Source: Uranotaenia lowii
Lineage: Eukaryota > Arthropoda > Insecta > Diptera > Culicidae
Direction: 5' to 3'
Length of the DNA stretch: 64,000 bases
NCBI RefSeq assembly: GCF_029784155.1
Contig: NC_073693.1
Span: forward strand, 189,155,127 to 189,219,126
Part shown: positions 37,056 through 48,590 of the stretch, in pieces
Numbering within the stretch: position 1 is the first letter of the stretch
Layout of the letters: every line of letters begins with the position of its first letter
Notes under the pieces: generated by a model
Seen by the model: only the letters and a program-made list of their open reading frames with translations
Told to the model about the DNA's origin: nothing
Database searches by the model: none
Made by a program: the position numbers and the translations under genes

Positions 37056-38102
37056 CGCCCGAATAGCAAAGACCATGGTTTTAAGATAACTGAACAATGA
37101 TTTTCAATTTAACAATCAATTTCATCGTAGTTTCTAAATATCTTTCAACCGCATTTTATTATGAAATCACCATAATTTTCACCGTCACCGTGAAGTATAT
37201 CTTAAATTCAAAATATTTCATAGTGACAGAAGTACGGTTCCACAATAACTTTCTTGTGATTATTATTGTTACAGTGTACTTCATGGTAAAATGCAAATCC
37301 AAACGTAATTTAACTTTTGCTATTTCTACACGTTCACAATTAACCGTGTAGAAGCCATTGTTTACGCGCGCATTTTCTGCGACCGATCTCGTGAGCTGGT
37401 TATTTTTTTTATCGGAACTACTTAATCCGGGCAAATTTGGAACTTTTTCGTGGATCGGAACATGATGGGCCCATCTGCGGTGGTGATGGTAAGTACTTTT
37501 ATTGCATATATTGCATTAATGAAAAGACTGATAAAATTCCTTTCTTTTTAGACGTTATTCCGCAGTTCCAAATTCCGACGAGGGCAGCTGACTAAGGTTA
37601 AACTGGTGGATGCCGGGAGTCGCTATGGAATGGAAGTGCGATTGCGAGTCTCGGAATTGCCGTGATTTAGTGTGTGAATAAGTGTTATGAGTAAGTGTTG
37701 AATAAAAATTTGAAACAAATTATTTGTTTTTTATTCAATTAATCTACGGAATGACAAATAAAAAAAACAGGAAAAAAAATCTCAACATGAGCAAAGATTT
37801 TTATTTCAGTGGACAAACCATGAAAATCATCGGATTTCTATGGTTTTATTGTGAAAAACTGGAAGCTGAAAGAACCATGAACTTTATATTTTTCAGCTTT
37901 CCAATGTATGGAAAATCGCCATTTTTTTCATGGTCACGCTGCATAACAATACCCCTTTTTCATGGTTATTTTCGTCAAAACTATGAAATGTATGGTCGAA
38001 AAATATGAATTTCAATGTGAATTCACGGTATCGAGGACGATAATATTAATGGTCTGTGAATATGGAATTCATGGTTTTTTCACGGTACAATCCTATTCGG
38101 GC
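37056..38102 (+). mobile_element. TIR element carrying a spliced mini-gene
   Basis: Bounded by GCCCGAATAG inverted ends (left GCCCGAATAGCAAAGACCAT, right read inward GCCCGAATAGGATTGTACCG), with ACCATG words just inside both. No clear target duplication is seen. The flanks of the element are AT-rich, while 37330-37680 is balanced in composition and carries a complete exon-intron-exon unit. This resembles gene-capturing nonautonomous DNA transposons. Confidence 0.6.
37462..37665 (+). CDS. two-exon 46-codon mini-gene inside a TIR element
   Basis: Exon 1 (37462-37488) encodes MMGPSAVVM and ends at ATG|GTAAGT. A 63-base intron with a pyrimidine-rich end (TTCCTTTCTTTTTAG) follows. Exon 2 (37552-37665) encodes TLFRSSKFRRGQLTKVKLVD and 17 more residues ending VRLRVSELP before TGA; AATAAA follows at about 37700. 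Phase is preserved across the splice. The product is small and basic, with no family I recognise. It is either the captured 5' part of a host gene or a gene of the element itself. Translation is unproven. Confidence 0.45.
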
Positions 38103-38639
38103 GAAAAATCTCAAGTTTTCATTCGCTCAAAAATAAAATTGGTTTGATTTAATCATCGACTAGTAAGTCAACCAGGGACTGAAAACAGCATGAACACAGT
38201 GTTGCAGGATATGTACTGTGGTGTGTTTGAGATATGAGTTTCTTCACACATCGTTCTAAGTGAGTTTCCTAATGTCAAACATACCACCAATGTAACATAA
38301 ATTATGAAAGTAATTGTAACGTTGTAACGCTAAAGTAAATAAATGTCAAATTACAAATGCTGTTGAAGTCGATGTATTTTTTATAAGCTTTATGGTTGAA
38401 TTTTAACCACATTCGGTTAATGCGCTCTAATTCGAAAATGGTTTTTAGTGGTTTTTTAACCATACCGTGTTTTTTTTTTTTAATCAAAAGTAGGTAATCA
38501 AAAACAACCGTGTTCATCTCTAGATTAAAAAAACAAATAGCACAATGCAAATGTGTGCGTGATATATTAATAGCGTTTCAATATATACACAATAATAGTT
38601 ATGTTTGTGTAAAAAAAAATCCTTTTGTGTAAGTGGCCG
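38103..38639. other. noncoding, nothing recognised
   Basis: AT-rich, no supported feature. Confidence 0.5.
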
Positions 38640-38735
38640 TTAGTTTCACGATAACCCGTAGATAGCGCTGCGGAAAACGCGCCAAAATCAGCCTTCAGTG
38701 GTCAGTCTGGGTATATGGTGTCTGCGCTTACAGGC
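38640..38735 (-). repeat. 100-bp interspersed repeat, copy 2 (inverted)
   Basis: Inverted relative of 32333-32433: GTCTGGGTATATGGTGTCTG at the right edge and TTTCACGATAACCCGTAGAT at the left edge correspond to the tips of the other copy. Confidence 0.6.
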
Positions 38736-40139
38736 ATTTTCGTGCAAGGTCCTGCTCGACGGTGTCTTGGCTCAAGGACCCAACGAATATAAGTCGAATT
38801 TCGCTGTCCGACGCTATCTTGAACTCCAAGATGGCGACTATCGCTCAACATGAAAATACTGCAAATGACTGAAAATCCTATAAAAATCCCACGATATGGG
38901 AATTAGTCAATGATATGATTTAGACAAACACCAATAATATGTTCTACGTTTTCTAATAGTGATAAAATACAAGAAAAAAACTTTTTTTTTTAAATGTAAA
39001 GTACTCAAAAATGACAGAAAAATGAAAATTTCATAAAAAAAAAACAAAACAAAGACTAAAAATGACAAAAAATAACTAAAAATGATGAAGGATGACATAA
39101 ACATCAAATATGGAAAAAACCAAAAATATATACAAAGCAAGAAAAGTGCTAAATGCATCGGAAATATGATTAAAAATGACCAAAAATTATCGGAAATTGA
39201 CTACAAATTACGTTGATGATAATGATAGTAAATTTTATGTAGTCATAATTGAAAAAAGTTGAGAAATAAACCGTTCGATTTTAGCAACACATGAAAGGCA
39301 TAAAAAATAACAAGTAAAATATATTTATTGAAAAAGTAAGCCTTAAAAAGTAAACAGAAGCCTTTATTTTGGACTGACCTAGTTTATTTTTATCATTTTT
39401 ACACCTACATTTATCTTCTTTTTTAGTTTTTATATTGTTTTGTTTTGTTTTGTTTTACTTCTTCTATCATTTTATTTTTTTTTTTCTGATAGGTCTTTTT
39501 CATCTTGTTTTATCTTGCTTTGTATTATTTTATCTTCTTACGTATTTTGAACATTGTTCGAACTTGTTTCGTCTACTTTGATATTGATTTATTAAGTTCT
39601 ATTGTTTTGTCTTGTTAACTTTTGTTCCTTGTTTTATTTAACATCGTGTTTTTTTTATTGTTTTTGGATGTTTTATCTTGTTCCATTTTGTTCAATTTGT
39701 AAAAATCCTGTTTTATTTTGTTTCATGATATTCTGTTCTGCATTTTCTAGTTTTCTATTGTTTGTATTGTTTTATATTATTCTTTTTTCACTATGTTTCA
39801 TTTTGTTTTATCTGTTTTTGTCTTTTTTTTCCTTGTTTTATTATATTGTATCTTGTTTTTTTTTTATGGTAAGTCTTCATTCTTTAGAGAAGATTTAAAT
39901 CTTATTTACTTTCTTCGTGTTTAACCTCCTTAACCTTTTATAACCGCGTCTTAATCTTACTAGCTCTGTTTTGTCTTGTTTTTATTTATTTAATCTTGTT
40001 TTTTTTTACATCTATGCATTATATTCGTTTTCTCCCAATTTATTTAGTTTGATTTTTTTCTTAATTATAATTTATTTTTGATTTTTTCTTGTTTTCCTTT
40101 GTGTCAAATTTTTTTGAATAGTTTATTTAATTTTTATGA
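38736..40139. repeat. low-complexity tract: A-rich then T-rich
   Basis: Up to 38,880 there is one unit-like CCAAGATGGCG block, related to the minisatellite that follows. From 38,980 to 39,360 the sequence is built from degenerate AAAAATGAC words. From 39,370 to 40,135 it is degenerate TTTTGTTTTATCTTG. The strand asymmetry flips at about 39,365. Open frames here (for example at 39602) are phenylalanine-rich by-products, not genes. Confidence 0.7.
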
Positions 40140-41130
40140 GATTCGAGACAATTTACAGCGTTTAAAAGATTAGCGGAAGTCGCCATCTTAGGTTGCGTCT
40201 AATAGCGAAATTGGAAGTCAAATTCGTTTAGCTCTTTCACCAAATACCCATATTTTGAAGTGTCATGCGATATTCAGTGATATTTACCATTTTGAAGCTA
40301 AACGTCTTGGATTTCAATATGCAATCGGATAGCGAAATTCGACTTCTTCTAGTTTAGCCCTTTAATCCACTTTCAATTTTGTGGGGGTTTAATGTAATTT
40401 CAGTCATTCAGATACAGCATTTTTAGTTGAGCGAAAGCTGCCATGTTGGATATAAAGAAGGCTTCAGAAAATGAAATTCGTTTTCTTCTAGTTTAGCCCT
40501 TTCATCCAATATCAATGCATTGTAATGCATTCGTGCGATTTTTAGTCACATAAAGAAAAGTTCAGTGGAAGCTACCATCTTGGACTTCAAGATGGTGTTC
40601 AATAAAGGAATTCAACACTGACTGGTTTAGCCCTTTAACCCAATAATATTGTGTGAGTTTCATGCATTTTTTCAGTGATTACCAGCATTTTAAACTTATG
40701 CGGAATCAGCCTTCTTGGATTCCAAGATGGCGACTGATAGTGAAGTTCGGTTTGTCTTAGTTTAGCCCTTTACCCGATACCTATATTGTGGAGATTCTAT
40801 GCGATTTTAAGTCATCTCCAGCATTTTCAAGTTCAGCGTAAACCGCCATCTTTGATTTTAAGATGGCGTCAGACAACGATATTTAACTTCTTCTAGTTTA
40901 GCCTTCTCGCCCAATACCCATATTGTGTATTTCATGCGATTTAGAATCGTTTACAGCGTTTAAAGTAGAACGGAAGCCGCCATCTTGGATTTCAAGATGG
41001 GTTCAGAAAGGAAAAAAATCGACTTCTTCTAGTTTAGCCCTTTACCCAATACTCATGCTGTGCGGCTTTGTGTGTTTTCATGGATTAAAAGCGTTTTAAA
41101 GTTAAGCTGTTGCTGCCATCTTGGATTTCA
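40140..41130 (+). repeat. degenerate minisatellite, unit about 135-140 bp
   Basis: About seven units, each with CTTCTAGTTTAGCCCTTT, an AATACCCATATTGTG-type word, TTCATGCGATTT, and the inverted pair GCCATCTTGGA / TTCAAGATGGC. Units have diverged strongly, so the array is old. The LINE begins where the last unit ends. Confidence 0.85.
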
Positions 41131-41439
41131 AGATGCCCAGATGGTCGAGTCAGATGACAAAAGGGCCAAATTCAGTATTGTGTCGAAGTCCACTAGTTCA
41201 TCGCTATCGCAGAAGCCTTCAGGGGTGATCCTGAACACCATCTCTCAAGCTTATAGTGAGGATTTGGGGCACTCAGGTATGTCGTGTATTGACAAAGCGG
41301 TAATATTTTATGAATTGGATTCTGGTACCTGTAGATTTGCACCACCCGCCTGTCGCATTCGATTTACCAGCTGCTGTGTTGGCAAGTAACTCCTCGCCAA
41401 ACACTTCGGAAGACGGACTTTTCGCTGCTTTTACAGTAC

Positions 41440-42303
41440 TTGAACAGCATTGACTGGGATGCAGTTTTCGGCAACGCATCAGTAGACGTTATGACTGAAA
41501 CTTTCTGCAATTTGATTAGTACTTGGTTGAATTCGCATGTTCCCAGATTTAAACGTCCTGTTACACCTGCTTGGAGCACGCCCAGTTTGCGACAACTTCG
41601 ACGCGAAAAAAATGCATGTTTACGAAGGCTTCGGAAAAATCGAACGGTTGACTCTCAACAACAGTTCAAAGCAGCAAGCACAGCCTACCGCAGACTCAAT
41701 GCATTACTGTACAAACACCATGTTCTGCGTGTACAATCTGGTTTACGTAAGAACCCTCGAAGTTCCTGGACTTTCGTAAATTCGAAACGAAAATCGAGCT
41801 CCCTACCTACCTCAGTCTTTTACAACGATGCCGTTGCTGATTCTCCAGATACGTGTTGCCATTTATTTGCTGAGCATTTTCGGGTGGTCTTCCTAGACAC
41901 TGCCTCTTCCGAAACTGAGTGCTCTGATGCCACGTTTCACGTCCCGGCGGATTCTGTAGATTTCAACACCTTCGAGATAGATCAAAGGCTCATCGAAAAT
42001 GCCGCAAGGAAACTGAAAAGCTCTTTTGCTCCTGGACCTGATGAAATTCCGGCTGTTATTTACAGTCGATGCATCGAAGCTCTCTCGTTGCCGCTAGCCA
42101 AAATCTATAACCGATCATTTCAACAACGTAAATTCCCGGGCTATTGGAAAAATTCCTTCATGTTTCCTGTCTTCAAAAATGGCGAACGACGAAATGTGAA
42201 GCAATATCGAGGCATTACTGAGTTTATCGGCAGGATCCAAGCTTTTCGAAATTGTTGTAAGTCAAGCCCTCTTACGCGCTTCCTTACATTATATTGCTGC
42301 TGA
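41440..42303 (+). pseudogene. LINE reverse transcriptase, N-terminal part
   Basis: A 287-codon frame from the end of the endonuclease linker (NSIDWDAVFG) to the RT fingers (SSFAPGPDEIPAVIYS, then FKNGERRNVKQYRGIT). It loses frame near 42225, where GSKLFEIVVSQALLRA should follow and does so in another frame. Parts of the ORF upstream and downstream continue in other frames, so this is a dead retrotransposon gene. Confidence 0.88.
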
Positions 42304-42433
42304 ACAGCATGGGTTTATGCCTGGCAGATCAGTGAGTAACAATCTTTTAGAGTACACTTCGTTTTGTCTGAACCAAATGGAAAGAAAAAAACAAGTCGAT
42401 GCTACATATATACACCGATATCAAAGCGGCATT

Positions 42434-43593
42434 TGTAAGACCTTTTGTTAGCCAATCGGTAGATTTGCGGTGAACCCCTAATTATCCCTAGGGTCGGCAA
42501 GCTTACGCAAAACTAAGTTGCAGGGAAATTCGGGAGAGCTAAAGAAAACTCCTCGGATAAAATTCGGTACCGTTTAATGATCTGCAGTTTTGTTCACCCA
42601 CCACTTTCTTAACCTAGCTAACCTTTATTTTGCGCACTGGTTTTCCTTGCTCGGGCTCGGGTTCGGTGAGGTCGGCTTGGAAGCTGGCTGGCTCTAGCGG
42701 GTCGTGTTGTTGTACCCGGTCCCACCTTGGGTGCTGAACCGGGCACTGATGGTCCCTTGACGGCAAGCAAGCGGCGTGGATGCTGAGTACCTGACCCCAC
42801 CTTGGGTGCTGAATCAGGTACGAGGGTAAGTAGCACCGGTGGCGGTCGGTCGATGTTATCGGTGGCGCACTAGGTCCTTCGACGATGAACGGAGCGCGTG
42901 GCGACGTCGTACCTGGCCCCACCTTGGGTGCTGAACCAGGTACGGGATTGAGTAACACCGACGGCGATCGGTTGAGGTGGTAGAGCGCTGTGGCGCTCTC
43001 AGGGCTCGGTAGATTAAAAATCAATCCGAAACAGCGGGGTCCTGGTAAAATTCAGGAGCGTATTAGGGACACAATTTGGGCATGGGCAAAATGGCGTGGG
43101 GTTACCTGGAGTTCCAATCTATTCCAGCTTTAGACTGGATTTTCCTTTCTGTGGAATCTTTCAATGACGATGATTCCTGTTCCGTTTTTATATGGATGGA
43201 ACAAAGCACCAAACTTTGGCAAACGATCGTTGAATTTTGGGATCGCTGTGATGCGTTCGCGAACTAATGGCAGAGTAAAATGGTCATTTTTTCTGCAATC
43301 TGCTCTGACCCCATTGCCGTTCATTGCCCCCGTCCCGCGCTCGTTTTCGCCTCGCCTTATCGCACGCTTTGCCTCTTCGCTTGAAGACAACGGCTCACAT
43401 CTCTGCACAGCGCTCTGGTGGTGGGTTGTTGAACGACCATCTTTCGCCCGGTCGTTCGCCTGGTTAGCGTGGCTTGGTGAACTGCTTCACCAAGGAGAAC
43501 CCCTTAACCCCCACAAACAACACTGCAACATTTATTTAATTTTACTACAACAAGATCACCGCGGCCTCCTTCGACTGACTAGCAACGCTTACA
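42434..43593. mobile_element. solo LTR with 4-bp target duplication
   Basis: Starts TGTAAG and ends CTTACA, with CATT on both sides (42430-42433 and 43594-43597), interrupting the codons for the RT motif AAFDTIDHG. A 4-base duplication fits Ty3/gypsy-type integration. No gag-pol or second LTR is present, so it arose by LTR-LTR recombination. The word CCCCACCTTGGGTGCTGAA is repeated three times internally (near 42720, 42795 and 42918). GC content is far above the region's mean. Confidence 0.88.
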
Positions 43594-44288
43594 CATTCGA
43601 TACGATTGATCACGGAATCTTACTCGCTAAGCTAGCTAAGCTCGGTATTCATGACAACATGATCTCTTGGTTGAAATCATTCCTCACTGAGCGGTGTATT
43701 AGGATTAAATTTGGTGATAGCATATCATTTCCATTTACTAACCGATCTGGCGTGCCGCAAGGGAGCAATTTGGGACCTTTACTGTTTGTTCTGTTTTTCA
43801 ACGACTTGATCCTTGACTTGGAAATTGGAACCAAAATAGGATATGCTGATGATCTGAAACTATTCGTTCCAGTTGAATCCACTGTCGATTGTGCACACCT
43901 TCAATCTTTACTAGATCACTTTGGTGAATGGTGTAGACTTAATAAGCTATCAGTCAGCGTCTCCAAGTGCTCCGTTATAACATTCCATAGAAAGAAAACG
44001 CCAATTTTATATGATTATAACATCGATAACCAGCGCCTTGACAGGGTATTTGAACTTGAGGACCTTGGAGTTATCCTCGATGCTCAGCTTACGTTCGATA
44101 GTCAACGAACTTCAGTTATAAGAAAGGCGAATCGTCAGCTTGGCTTCATCTCCAAAGTAGCACGAGAGTTCAGAGACCCATTGTGCTTGAAGTCACTCTA
44201 CTGCGCACTTGTCCGGTCAGTTACAGAACATGCTGCATCAGTTATGTTGGACTTTGCGAATCGAGCGTGTACAAAAGCGTTTTGTTAG
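43594..44288 (+). pseudogene. LINE reverse transcriptase, core and thumb part
   Basis: Continues from the LTR junction with FDTIDHGILLAKLAKLGIHD, SGVPQGSNLGPLLF, the catalytic YADD box, CSVITFHRKK and DLGVILDAQLTFDS; frame breaks follow near 44220 and the family continues with RFALRHLPWRNPENLPAYSD. The YADD residues are intact but the protein cannot be made as one chain. Confidence 0.88.
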
Positions 44289-44595
44289 ATTCGCTCTACG
44301 ACATCTACCCTGGCGTAATCCTGAAAACCTTCCCGCATATTCCGACCGGTGCCAGCTTCTGGGATTAGAAACATTGGAACGCCGCCGAAAAACTCAACAG
44401 GCATCATTCATCGCAAAAATACTGAATGGAGAAATTCAGTCGCCAAACCTACTAGGAATGATCAACTTTAATGCTCCTTCGAGGACTTTACGTCATCACT
44501 CTTTGCTATCGAATCGAACCCACCGAACATTCTACGGCCATAATGAACCAGTGAGTGCAATGATGCGTACGTTTCTGATTGCTGAGCATCTACAT

Positions 44596-44831
44596 CAGGC
44601 ATGTCAAACTCGTTTAGGTGTGCGGGCCGTATTAAAAATTTTCTATTACGTAGAGGGCCGCAGCCAAAATCAGTTAAATCGGTACATTCAGCTTTAGTTT
44701 TTTTGCAGTAATATTTAACATAAAAATCAGTGGTGTTTTTTTTGTGACAATTTAAGACAAGGATACGCGGGCCGCATTGACCTAGGCCGCGGGCCGCATG
44801 CGGCCCGCGAATCCCCAGTTTGACATGCCTG
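44596..44831. mobile_element. hAT-type MITE with 8-bp target duplication
   Basis: Ends CAGGCATGTCAAACT and its inverse AGTTTGACATGCCTG, flanked by ATCTACAT on both sides (44588-44595 and 44832-44839). Eight-base duplications and CAGGNRTGTCAAACT tips are the hAT/Charlie-type signature. The ends are GC-rich (GCGGGCCGCAT words, both orientations) around an AT-rich middle. Noncoding. Confidence 0.93.
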
Positions 44832-44985
44832 ATCTACATCAATTGGGGGAGCCATCTAGCCAATTCATCAACCGAGTACGCCAGTCTTCATTGTTTCGTG
44901 TTATCTAATTGTTTTGTATAGATCCTTAGTATAGATAATTCATTAAAACTAAATGTTCGATGAATAAAATTATAATATAATATAA

Positions 44986-46374
44986 ATTTATATGCCTGAT
45001 TTGTGACATTATTATATGTATAGTAATACCAGCCCAGATTAGCGAATTTCGTTGTAGTTGTTGTTTGAATGACATGTAACCTGGAGACAGAATTTATCAA
45101 CTTACAAAATTAAAGTGTAAACTGCATTATAAAATGTCAAGAAATTATAAGGAGAATTTTTTTCTCAACTTTTTTCGAAAGCTACAAAAATTGCAAACCA
45201 ATACTTTACGAACCAGTGTTAAATTTATCTGTTTTCTCAATTCATCATTTCTTTTGACGTTACTCGAGCTCGAAAATATGTACACAAGTCATGATCATGT
45301 CGAAAAATTGAATTAACAGAATTTCTCTAAATAGTTGCCATTCGATCGCTATTGAAACATTCCACCACTAGGTAGCTCAATTTGAGTTCATCTCTCTCGT
45401 TAGAGGTACATATGTAGATTTGCATCGTGTGATTGGGATGTGATAAGGTATGAATTCCAATTTAAACAAATCATTCGTCCAGGAACGATCCATTTCGTCA
45501 CAGAGGGTTCTAATTAACGGTGAAAACATGGAAGGTATCGAATATAGCTTTTCTCAGATTTGTCAAAACAAGAATATCTATAAAGAGACTTTATCTTTAT
45601 GTAAATAGCTGCAAATCGCTTCAACCTTATCGAAGGACCTATTATGGCAACAAATGGACAAGATCTTCGGCTAAAACTCTGCATGGGTAGATTGAGATGC
45701 AAATGTTGAAATTGTGCAGATAACTTACATCTTAAGTATCTGTTTGTTTGAAATAACAATTATGGCACTGAAGTTAGCTTGACTGCTTTAAAAAACATTA
45801 TCTGCAATACGTAACGACGCGGTTAACAAAGAGCTGAATGCATCTCATCCCACACGCTGTACCAATAAAATGTCTACTGGTTCCGCAAATAGAGACAGAA
45901 ACTCAATATTTCCACCTATAAATTATTGTGACATCTTTTGAATCTTTCGCTCGAACCGATCAATTCGATAATATTTGGAAAATCTATTTGCAGTTCATAC
46001 GTCTTCAGCGATCGACAAAGGCTCGTTTCGATCAATATTTGATCACACCACCGACTGGCAACTCGAGGACTCGAGTGAGTGCGAATCGGGCTGATTTCAA
46101 ACGAAAAACGTCAAACGTTATCGTATATTAATAAAACTGTAACGAGCTGCTATAAGAATCTTCTGTGTTAACATGAATGTATTCGGTATCTGAATGATTT
46201 CACTAAAATAGCTTTCAAAGCACTTTTAATCAGAGTTGAAAACTGATAATTCAGATTATAAAAATTCAATTAATCTTGGTTGTATGTATATTTAATTTTA
46301 ATGTTTTGATGTTAACAAACATTTTTATGTAGCGGTTCATGCACAAACGCAACCAATTTGCAAATCATAGCTTG
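44986..46374. other. noncoding, nothing recognised
   Basis: AT-rich with several unrelated short frames; the block 45950-46110 is somewhat GC-richer. No supported gene. Confidence 0.45.
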
Positions 46375-46924
46375 TGAGGAATCGTGGGCCACATTTTGGG
46401 GACTACCTATATTATTATGTTTTAATACACATTCAGAACTTAAAATACATTTTCCCTAACCGTCAAGTTTTCTTATGCCAAATGAAGAGTTATAAAAAAT
46501 ATGTTGTCCATTCTATATAAGGAATTTCGCCAAAACGTTCGCGAGCAAGGTTTTTGAATCTATTCGATCATACACATGACTCTTTTTATTTCATCATCTG
46601 AAATTGCTTTTAAATAACGAAATGAATTTTAAAACTACAGTTTTGGGTCAACTTATAAACTTGCGTGTTATTTGGTCAATTTGGAATGAGTGGCCCATGA
46701 TTCCCCACCATATTTCAAAATCCAAAAGAATATTGCTTTTTTTAAAATCAGTCAGAACTTGGGGAAAAAAGCTTATCTATATATGTATATAAAAAGCAAT
46801 TTCTGTGGGTTTGTTTGTTTGTTTGTTTGTCCACTATAGGCTCAGCCATCTTAAGAGCTAGAGAGCTAAAATTTGGCATGGAGACTCATTAGAACCAGGA
46901 ATTATGAAAAATGTTTTCAGATTT

Positions 46925-48130
46925 TCGGATGACCCCTTTTAAAGGGGGTCGTCCATACAAGACAAATATTGTTTTGCGATATTGACGTTATTTTTCGTCG
47001 GATTGTAAAAAAAAATTGCACGTAGAGGTTTTGATAGATGGAGAATTGATGCCAGGTATTGATTTTTGTGTCAGGGGTCGGCAAAAGGGGTCGTCCATAT
47101 GTACTTTTCAGTGTTTTTACTATATTGATGTTATTATGCATTGGATTGATATGAAAATTGGCACATGAGTGTTTTGAGGAATGATCAATCGATTCCAGGT
47201 ATTAATGTTTTTACGATATGGACGATATTATGCATTGGATTGAGGTGAAAATTTGCAGACAGGGATTTAAGGAACGGGCAATCGATTCCAGTTATCAAAT
47301 TTTATAGAAGGAATCGGCAAAAGGGGTCATCCATATAAATTGTTCAATGTTTTTGCGATATTGGCGTTATTATAGTTTTGGTTTTGATGAAAATTTGCAT
47401 AAGAGTATTTTGAGAAACGATCAATCGATTCCAGGTTTCAAATTCAGGGTCAAGGGTTGGTCAAAAGATTTGTCCATATTAACACTGTTTTTGCGATATT
47501 AAAGCTTAAATACATTGGATTAAGATGGAAACTTAGTACGTGAGAGTTTCAAGGAACGAGTAATTGATTTCAGAAGTCTAATTTTAATTCAGAGTTCTGC
47601 GAAAGGGGTCGTCCATATAAACTGTTCAATGTTTTTGCGGTATTGACGTAACTATGCATTAGATTGAGATGAAAATTTCCATATAGAAGTTTTGAGGAAC
47701 GCTCAATTTTTTCAGGTTTCAAATCTCGAGTCAGGCGTCGGCAAAAATGGTCGTCCATATTATCTGTTCAATATTTTTGCTATATTGGGGGTTATTCTGT
47801 GAGTCGAGTGACGTTACTCACAAAATTTAACTCCTTTATCCTGACTCCAGGAAATGTTTCAGTGAAGAAACTTCAGTATGAATGAGCTCCAAAAATCGAT
47901 CACAGGACATTTGAGCTAAAACTTCTAGCCTTGAGTGGTTTCTGGAGTCGGCACAACGATGTGAAATTTCGCACATCACGTCACGTGACTCTCAGAATAA
48001 GCTCCATTTTCTTGATTATACATCGGATTATAATGAAAATTTGCACATGGGAGTTTTACTGCACATGTTATTGATTTAATGTGTAAAATACTGACAAAGA
48101 ATCAGTAAAAGGGGTCGTCCATAATATTTT
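46925..48130 (+). repeat. minisatellite inside the Helitron
   Basis: Eight or so diverged units of about 130-140 bp share AAAGGGGTCGTCCATAT, TGTTTTTGCGATATTGACG, CATTGGATTGAGATGAAAAT and a CAATCGATTCCAGGT word. Internal tandem arrays are common in nonautonomous Helitrons. Confidence 0.88.
47792..48000. mobile_element. MITE with TTATTCTGWGAGTC ends, nested in the Helitron
   Basis: Left TTATTCTGTGAGTCGAGTGA and, read inward from the right, TTATTCTGAGAGTCACGTGA bound 209 bases; CGTGACGT-type words follow. It interrupts one minisatellite unit. The target duplication is not obvious. Confidence 0.75.
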
Positions 48131-48590
48131 CGATTTTTTTTTTGCAATGACTGCGTTGTTAGGCATTATCAATTTCTTATTTTAAATTACCGTTTGGTAG
48201 ACAAGGAAATAGGTCACTTGCAAATTCTGTTTAGGTTTGAGCAATTTTTTCGTGAAAATGCGTCTCTATTACCAGCCAAATAACAAATCATCAGCTTTAA
48301 AGTTAAAAGCGAAACGAAGTTCGTACGGGATCAGCTAGTTAAAAATAAAAAAAGTCTAATGATGCCTTGAAAAAGTTGAAAACCATACCATTTTTATTTT
48401 CATTTTATCTTTTATAATAAAGAAGAAATGGAACAAAGAAAAAAAAAGTGGCCCATGATTCCCCACTTCCCCATACTTAAAACTAACTGTGTTTGACTTT
48501 TTTTTAACGACTTGATTTGCTTTCGAATATTTAGAGTTATTTATTTTTGAACGTGGATCGAGAATTGATTTCTTATAATTTCGTTAGGTA

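Larger units (their letters stand above)
41131..44985 (+). mobile_element. non-LTR retrotransposon (LINE) with two nested insertions
   Basis: Retains the endonuclease-to-RT linker (PPVAFDLPAAVLASNSSPNT), an N-terminal RT part (APGPDEIPAVIYSRC near 42035; HGFMPGRSVSNNLL near 42310), the RT core (SGVPQGSNLGPLLF, GYADDLKLF near 43840) and the C-terminal RFALRHLPWRNPENLPAYSD region. Frames break near 41390, 42230, 42410 and 44220. A 1,160-bp solo LTR splits the RT and a 236-bp hAT MITE splits the 3' part. Excising both in thought restores family order. It belongs to the same family as 34330-35479 but retains more. Confidence 0.9.
46776..48338 (+). mobile_element. nonautonomous Helitron
   Basis: Starts TCTATATATGTATATAAAAA followed by GCAATTTCTGTG and a GTTT run, and ends GTACGGGATCAGCTAG. 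TC at the 5' end, CTAG at the 3' end and insertion between A and T with no target duplication are the Helitron signature. The interior is a minisatellite plus a nested MITE. There is no Rep/helicase frame, so transposition would need enzymes from elsewhere. Confidence 0.92.
46375..48473. mobile_element. GGGG-type MITE split by a Helitron
   Basis: The right end read inward is TGGGGAAGTGGGGAATCATG followed by GGCCAC, next to TA. A diverged left piece, GAATCGTGGGCCACATTTTG, lies near 46380, and another subterminal word GTGGCCCATGATTCCCCACC near 46690. The Helitron at 46776-48338 lies between. The left tip is not intact, so the start is approximate. Confidence 0.5.

Noticed and set aside
36652..37100. 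Overlapping frames containing NSQEESMRSK repeats
   Set aside because: They are translations of the 118-bp tandem repeat on both strands.
39602..39898. 98-codon frame rich in Phe, Leu and Ser
   Set aside because: It is a by-product of the degenerate TTTTG low-complexity tract.
42614..43024. 136-codon minus-strand frame, proline-rich
   Set aside because: It lies wholly inside the GC-rich solo LTR and follows its internal tandem repeat; no family resemblance.
43076..43267. Short plus-strand frame MGMGKMAWGYLEF as a gene
   Set aside because: Inside the solo LTR, without splice or family support.
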